Source: Coenobita brevimanus
Lineage: Eukaryota > Arthropoda > Malacostraca > Decapoda > Coenobitidae
Assembly (NCBI GenBank): GCA_032717465.1
Contig: CM064657.1
Coordinates: 27,601,466-27,665,465, forward strand
DNA: 64,000 bases
Direction of reading: 5' to 3'
The notes under the pieces were generated by a model. That model did not search any database. It was not told the origin of the DNA and saw nothing but the letters and a program-made list of their open reading frames with translations. The position numbers and the translations under genes were made by a program. Shown here one piece after another: positions 61,201 through 64,000 of the stretch (the first letter of the stretch is position 1; each line of letters opens with the position of its first letter).

Positions 61201-61222
61201 TGGGCAACCTCTTCAAGCCTAG
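58214..61222 (+). CDS. Gag-protease-integrase polyprotein of the Gmr1-like element
   Basis: One frame of 1002 codons. Residues 1-60 resemble a SAP-type helix-turn motif, and 70-145 form an Ala/Glu/Gln-rich coiled coil. Residues 155-335 are a SCAN-like capsid domain (packaging of element RNA into particles). C370-x2-C373-x4-H378-x4-C383 is a nucleic-acid binding zinc knuckle. The aspartic protease active site DTGA is at 472-475, with a later LLGND motif. An Asp run (about 594-599) comes from a GAT microsatellite. The integrase has an H2C2 finger (H702, H709, C736, C739) and a catalytic triad D773, D832, E868, with 35 residues between the last two. Integrase joins element DNA to the genome. The TAG at 61220-61222 falls in the integrase tail, just before the GPY/F module, and is likely a mutation. 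Start is the first of two adjacent ATGs. Confidence 0.9.
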   Translation: MMSTITTLDEAKDFLSNVQTVLDVENRTKNELKLVAQQLGIAVRSHHSKDQIVDMINESLFNVTPPNEQTQIELAKLQLALQEARVKEAEFQARAKEAESQAKKACVKEAEFQANARIQEAQVQAQAQVEIARIQADHEYRMKQGGTGSSSSDDFDVAKNVKLVPPFNESDLTKYFQLFERVATGFNWPKQNWPVLLQTVLTGKAQVTYASLPQDQCDNYDVVRSLILKAYELVPEAYRVKFRSTYKQDKQSHVEYAKIKDLLEQWLNSKNVDSDFDKFKQMILLEDFKRCIYKDVSLYLDERRINNLSDAAVLADEYVLTHKRYFREKGKAESKYVASTQSTGNRKENKDDVSQEVNTSFTSRFQKSKCTYCSKLGHTTERCFRRQRDVNKKESLNIQSIGLVSTLESSQNSLTELTEPALRGNLNFHDGAPLLSSNVGDTLKSSCANFLSDGFVSPLDSNDRKSVKIYRDTGACQSLMLTSVLGSNVNSSDETVILQGVGNNYFSVPLCRVNLESGFVNGSVMVGLVETLPMSGVTFLLGNDIGGSQVCPAPQLSGEPVAASHDCDVPDVFPACAVTRAKSKVTGDLEDNDDDDDDVILADTFLANLDHSPDEAVPRSVDNLSRQELVELQVADPELKGLANSAYSEEESAGASTCYYVKSGVLMRKWRPPTASADCEWEVVHQVVIPRVCRQDIIRVAHDSSLAGHLGVRKTVARILKHFYWPGVFRDVSWYCKSCHTCQVVGKCNQTEKVAPLVPIPPFEAPFTRVLVDIVGPLPKTSSGFSYVLTMIDMATRYPEAIPLRNISAKNVVKEMLGFFTKFGLPKEVQSDRGNNFMSNVFKQSLKELGITQITSSAYHPQTQGALERYHQTLKSMLKKYCLEHQKDWDKGLPFVVFAARESPNESLGFSPFELLFGHKVRRPLKLLKECWLSEEEDVNLLEYVMKFKERLSTALQLARENLGAAQEKMKTWYDKMSRLRHFQPGDQVLFLLPVHGQPLQA

Positions 61223-62040
61223 TTTAGTGGCCCTTATTTCGTGGAGAAGAAACTCAGTGATGTCAACTATGTCATCGCCACACCAGATCGTAGAAAGAAC
61301 AAGCAACTATGTCACATCAACATGCTAAAGTTATATCACAGGCGGGACGAAAATAATCCAGTCTGCACTGTAGCTGTTCCACCCGAGTCTGCAAGTGAAG
61401 CTCTCCCATGCAGTATGAGCCTGAGTGATAGTTTGGGGAAGAATCCTGATATCATGAATGATCTCCAGACTAAGCTTTCTCATCTACCTCCCAAGGAAAG
61501 GCAGGAGTTTTCGGCATTACTGCAGGAGTACCCGCAAGTGTTCCGTGCTACTCCAGGAAGAACCACTGTGTTGATGTATGATGTCGATGTTGGAGACGCA
61601 AAGCCAATTAAATTGCCTCCTTACCGTGTGAACCCAGTGAAAGTTCCTCTCATCGAGAAGGAGCTTGGCTACCTGTTGGACCACAAGATGATTGAGCCCT
61701 GTCAGAGCGAGTGGAGTTCTCCTGTCACTCTAGTCCCTAAGCCAGGTGGGTCACAGAGGCTTTGCATTGACTACAGACATGTTAATCAGATAACCAAAAT
61801 AGACACTTACCCTCTCCCTCGCGTGGAAGATTGCATAGACAAGATCGGAAAGGCTAGGTACATAAGTAAGTTTGATTTGTTAAAGGGATACTGGCAAGTA
61901 CCTATGACTGAACGTGCTGGGGAGGTCTCATGTTTTGTAGCACTGGGAAGGACATTTGCATGTTCTGTAATGCCATGTACAGATTGTTTTAGAGTAATAA
62001 GAAATTTCCTTTGTAAATTTCTTTTTTCTTTGTGGGGAGG
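61223..62040 (+). pseudogene. Integrase GPY/F tail and truncated reverse transcriptase
   Basis: Same frame as the upstream polyprotein. It starts with FSGPYFVEKKLSD (GPY/F module), TPDRRK and CHINMLKLYH, then the conserved pre-RT linker (LPPKERQEF, PGRTT, YDVDVGDAKPIKLPPYR) and RT fingers and palm: IEPCQSEWSSPVTLVPKPGG, LCIDYRHVNQ, DTYPLPRVEDCID and SKFDLLKGYWQVP. After a VMP motif at about 61968-61976 homology stops. The YxDD active site, thumb and the entire RNase H domain are missing, and 60-70 bases of unrelated sequence lead to the purine tract. Translation would run into the 3' LTR and stop at 62048-62050. Reverse transcription in trans would be required for any mobility. Confidence 0.85.
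62030..62040 (+). other. Polypurine tract
   Basis: TTGTGGGGAGG directly before the 3' LTR; the expected plus-strand DNA primer site. Confidence 0.8.
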
Positions 62041-62810
62041 TGTTACATAGCCTATGATTTCATCATCCTTTGTGTAATTTTAACGCACAGTTGCTGCATG
62101 TTTGATCACGAGCGTGTTCTGCCTCAGTCCCCCCCTTCTACCGTTATAGTAGAGTAAGTCGTTCTCTCTGTTATTCAGAGCGGGATTTTCAGCTCTTTGT
62201 CCCCATGGCTTCATTTGCACGTCCTTCTTACAAGTTGTATCAAGCTCTGCCGGCCCCTATATAATGAGCTCAGTCTCTGCATCATTGCCACTTAGATCTG
62301 CTCCTCATTTTGTTCACATCTCTGTCCTCCCCTGTACAGATATTATTATTGTGAGTGCTCAAGAAATCTCCAAACATCTAGCAGCTGTGTGTAATTTGAG
62401 TATAACTGTTGTATTTTTTCTTGTACTGTGTAGCATAGGGTTAATTCTTAGGCCTAGTGAGGTTTTTGATTGATGTTGGGTTTTATGTCAGTCATTTTTT
62501 ATAATAGTTTGTATCTGTAATAATTTATCTGGCATTCACTGAGTATTATCTGGTATCTCATTTTATCAGGGCTGACTTAGATAAATTTACTCTTGCTAAT
62601 TTCGTGTTAATAGAGGCTATTGCAGTTAACCATATATTTAACCTGTTTATTTGCCATTACATTATCCTTATGAGTCCTGAATGTTTTGTTGTTAGTTTGA
62701 GCATTAAACTTTAACTTGTAATTTTACCTAACTCTTTTGTTTTGAACCTGGAACTTTACGGGACAGTAGTATTCTCACTTAAAGTGTTCATAATCTTTCT
62801 CTGTTCCGTA

Positions 62811-62813
<3 letters not shown>
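62041..62813 (+). repeat. 3' LTR, 773 bp
   Basis: Begins TGTTACATAG. Compared with the 5' LTR it lacks 3 bases near 62413 and 10 bases near 62770. The final CA is replaced by AA as the sequence runs into (TA)n (CCGTAAAAATATATA), so the right terminus has been altered by the microsatellite. Confidence 0.93.

Positions 62814-62901
<88 letters not shown>
62814..62901. repeat. (TA)n microsatellite, right flank of the LTR element
   Basis: TA run interrupted once by TTTATA near 62852. Confidence 0.96.
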
Positions 62902-62904
<3 letters not shown>

Positions 62905-63302
62905 ATACTCTTTACTGACTTCGCTACTAAGGTTCTTTGTCAGTCTTAATAAGCTTATCTGGTGTAAACAAGAACAAACCAAGTAAGACGTAATCGTACT
63001 GAAGGGATTAAAAACCGCTCTCTACACACCATACAGTGACACAGGAGCTCACATTATCAGCTGTGTTTATTTACTGATTATTTAATGAAGCTAATTATCT
63101 CGTATATTCGTCCTCCCTCACAACTACAGTCTCATTTCGGCACCTTCTCGCCATCTCCTTCTCGTGAATCCTCTTTAAAGTTCCCCATTAACCTTCCTTA
63201 CACATCCCCTTCGTCATCTCCCCTTCATTCCCTCTCTGTCTCCATCTCTTCTTCAACGCTTCCCCTCTTGGTTTCTCTAATCGTCCTCCTACCATATAGT
63301 AT

Positions 63303-63304
<2 letters not shown>
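62902..63304. other. Unannotated; pyrimidine-rich from 63100
   Basis: No gene. C/T-rich with CTCTCC and CCTTC phrases after 63105. Confidence 0.5.

Positions 63305-63339
<35 letters not shown>
63305..63339. repeat. (TC)n microsatellite
   Basis: CT run inside a C/T-rich segment. Confidence 0.95.
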
Positions 63340-63343
<4 letters not shown>

Positions 63344-63599
63344 CATTCCAATCAACCAGTCTTTCGTTCTGCCCATTTCCTCCCTCCGCTACTCCATTTC
63401 CCTTCTCACCCATCCTCGCTCTCCATCTCCCACCGCCTTGCTATCTGCCTCCCCATCAGCTGGCAATGACGGTGCGAGGTTAATGAGAAATTTAATAACC
63501 CAGGTGGGGCAGGTGTGGGGCGACAGATAGCACTACTAATTTAATTCCCAGGTATCATCACACGTCGCCTACACCTGCTGGAGGTTGTTCAGGGTTGGG
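63340..63599. other. Unannotated
   Basis: Pyrimidine-rich to about 63450, then mixed sequence. No gene. Confidence 0.45.
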
Positions 63600-64000
63600 G
63601 AGGGCAGGGTTGGGTTTCATAATGTTGCGTTAGGTTCGTTTAGGTGACGCTTGTTCTAGCCTTAGCGAGGTTAGGTAGGCTAATGTAGAGTAGATTAGCC
63701 TGGGTCAAATTAGCTTAGGCTACATGGGGTAATGATAGGGCTGAGTAGGGTAGAGTAGGGTAGGATAGGATAGGATAGGGTAGGGTAGGGTAGGGTAGGG
63801 TAGGACATGTCAGGCTTTTAGTAAGGGTTAGGCGATGCTAGGTTAGGCTAGGCTAGACTAGGATAGGATGGAATAGGAGTGTAGAGGAGAAGACAGGTTA
63901 GATTAGGTTAGGTAAGGCAGGCTAATTTAGATTAGATTAGGGTAGCGTACGAATAAGTTTCTTTAAGTTATGCTAGGTGGGGTTACGTAGGTTAAGGTCA
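63600..64000. repeat. Degenerate pentamer field (TTAGG/TAGGG type)
   Basis: Dense GGTTAGG, GTAGGGTAGGG, GGATAGGATAGG and GCTAGGCTAG pentamers on the plus strand; cleanest as (TAGGG)n at 63775-63803. TTAGG is the arthropod telomere motif; here it is degenerate and continues to the window edge. Confidence 0.75.

Larger units (their letters stand above)
57351..62813 (+). mobile_element. Gmr1-like Ty3/Gypsy LTR retrotransposon, defective copy
   Basis: About 5.46 kb with two long terminal repeats (786 and 773 bp), a candidate primer binding site, one gag-protease-integrase frame, a truncated reverse transcriptase in the same frame and a purine tract before the 3' LTR. Integrase precedes reverse transcriptase, unlike ordinary Gypsy elements and as described for the Gmr1-like group, whose gag gave rise to the SCAN domain. 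The linker between integrase and RT is continuous, so the order is original and not a rearrangement. The copy is defective through one in-frame stop at 61220-61222 and loss of the RT catalytic half and RNase H. It sits within a (TA)n tract on both sides, so the target duplication cannot be read. Confidence 0.9.

Noticed and set aside
57351..62813. Endogenous retrovirus with an envelope gene
   Set aside because: No env-like frame, signal peptide or transmembrane segment exists between RT and the 3' LTR; a retrotransposon is sufficient.

Overview
This window is non-coding, repeat-dominated eukaryotic DNA, most likely from a decapod crustacean (possibly a crab; inferred, not proven). The pointers are the extreme density of long microsatellites ((CA)n, (GA)n, (TA)n, (TTA)n, (GAA)n), several tRNA-derived SINE families, CR1-like and RTE-like non-LTR retrotransposon relics, and degenerate TTAGG-type pentamers at the right edge. 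I find no host protein-coding gene I can support. Nearly every long open frame outside the retroelements is a by-product of a microsatellite or of a strand-asymmetric purine/pyrimidine tract.

Layout. 0-9 kb: a 21-bp minisatellite (0.4-0.8 kb), a tRNA-SINE head, a G-rich minisatellite (2.4-5.0 kb) split by a nested SINE insertion, a badly decayed RTE-like reverse transcriptase on the minus strand (5.0-5.9 kb), and a C/T-rich degenerate tandem array (7-8 kb). 9-11.5 kb: a 5'-truncated CR1-like LINE with four lesions and the (TTCTTATG)n tail typical of the clade. 11.5-34 kb: microsatellites, kilobase purine or pyrimidine tracts, two copies of a composite module-plus-SINE repeat (15.7 and 30.8 kb), and a ~190-bp satellite (25.5-26.6 kb). 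34.7-35.5 kb: the intact C-terminal part of an RTE-like LINE between two (TA)n tracts. 36-57 kb: more SINEs (three tRNA-derived families), a 285-bp foldback MITE at 45.9 kb between two direct SINE copies, a solo CR1 3' tail at 52.7 kb, and further tandem repeats. 57.35-62.81 kb: the best-preserved element in the window, a Ty3/Gypsy-class LTR retrotransposon. 62.8-64 kb: a (TA)n tract, pyrimidine-rich DNA and a telomere-like pentamer field.

The outstanding object is the LTR retrotransposon. Its single reading frame runs gag (SAP-like start, coiled coil, SCAN-like capsid, zinc knuckle), protease, integrase (H2C2, DD35E, GPY/F), then reverse transcriptase. Integrase therefore lies before reverse transcriptase, the Copia-like order that defines the Gmr1-like group of Gypsy elements. 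The copy has one in-frame stop in the integrase tail and has lost most of RT and all of RNase H, yet its two LTRs differ at only about 17 positions plus two gaps.

A second theme is a roughly 90-105-bp dispersed repeat with ends like TTAACCCCTTCAGT and a core like ATAAAATCGTCTGG. It recurs in both orientations at some twenty places and accounts for much of the otherwise anonymous sequence.

Coordinates of decayed repeats are by eye and can be off by 10-30 bases. All family names rest on motif recognition without database searches.
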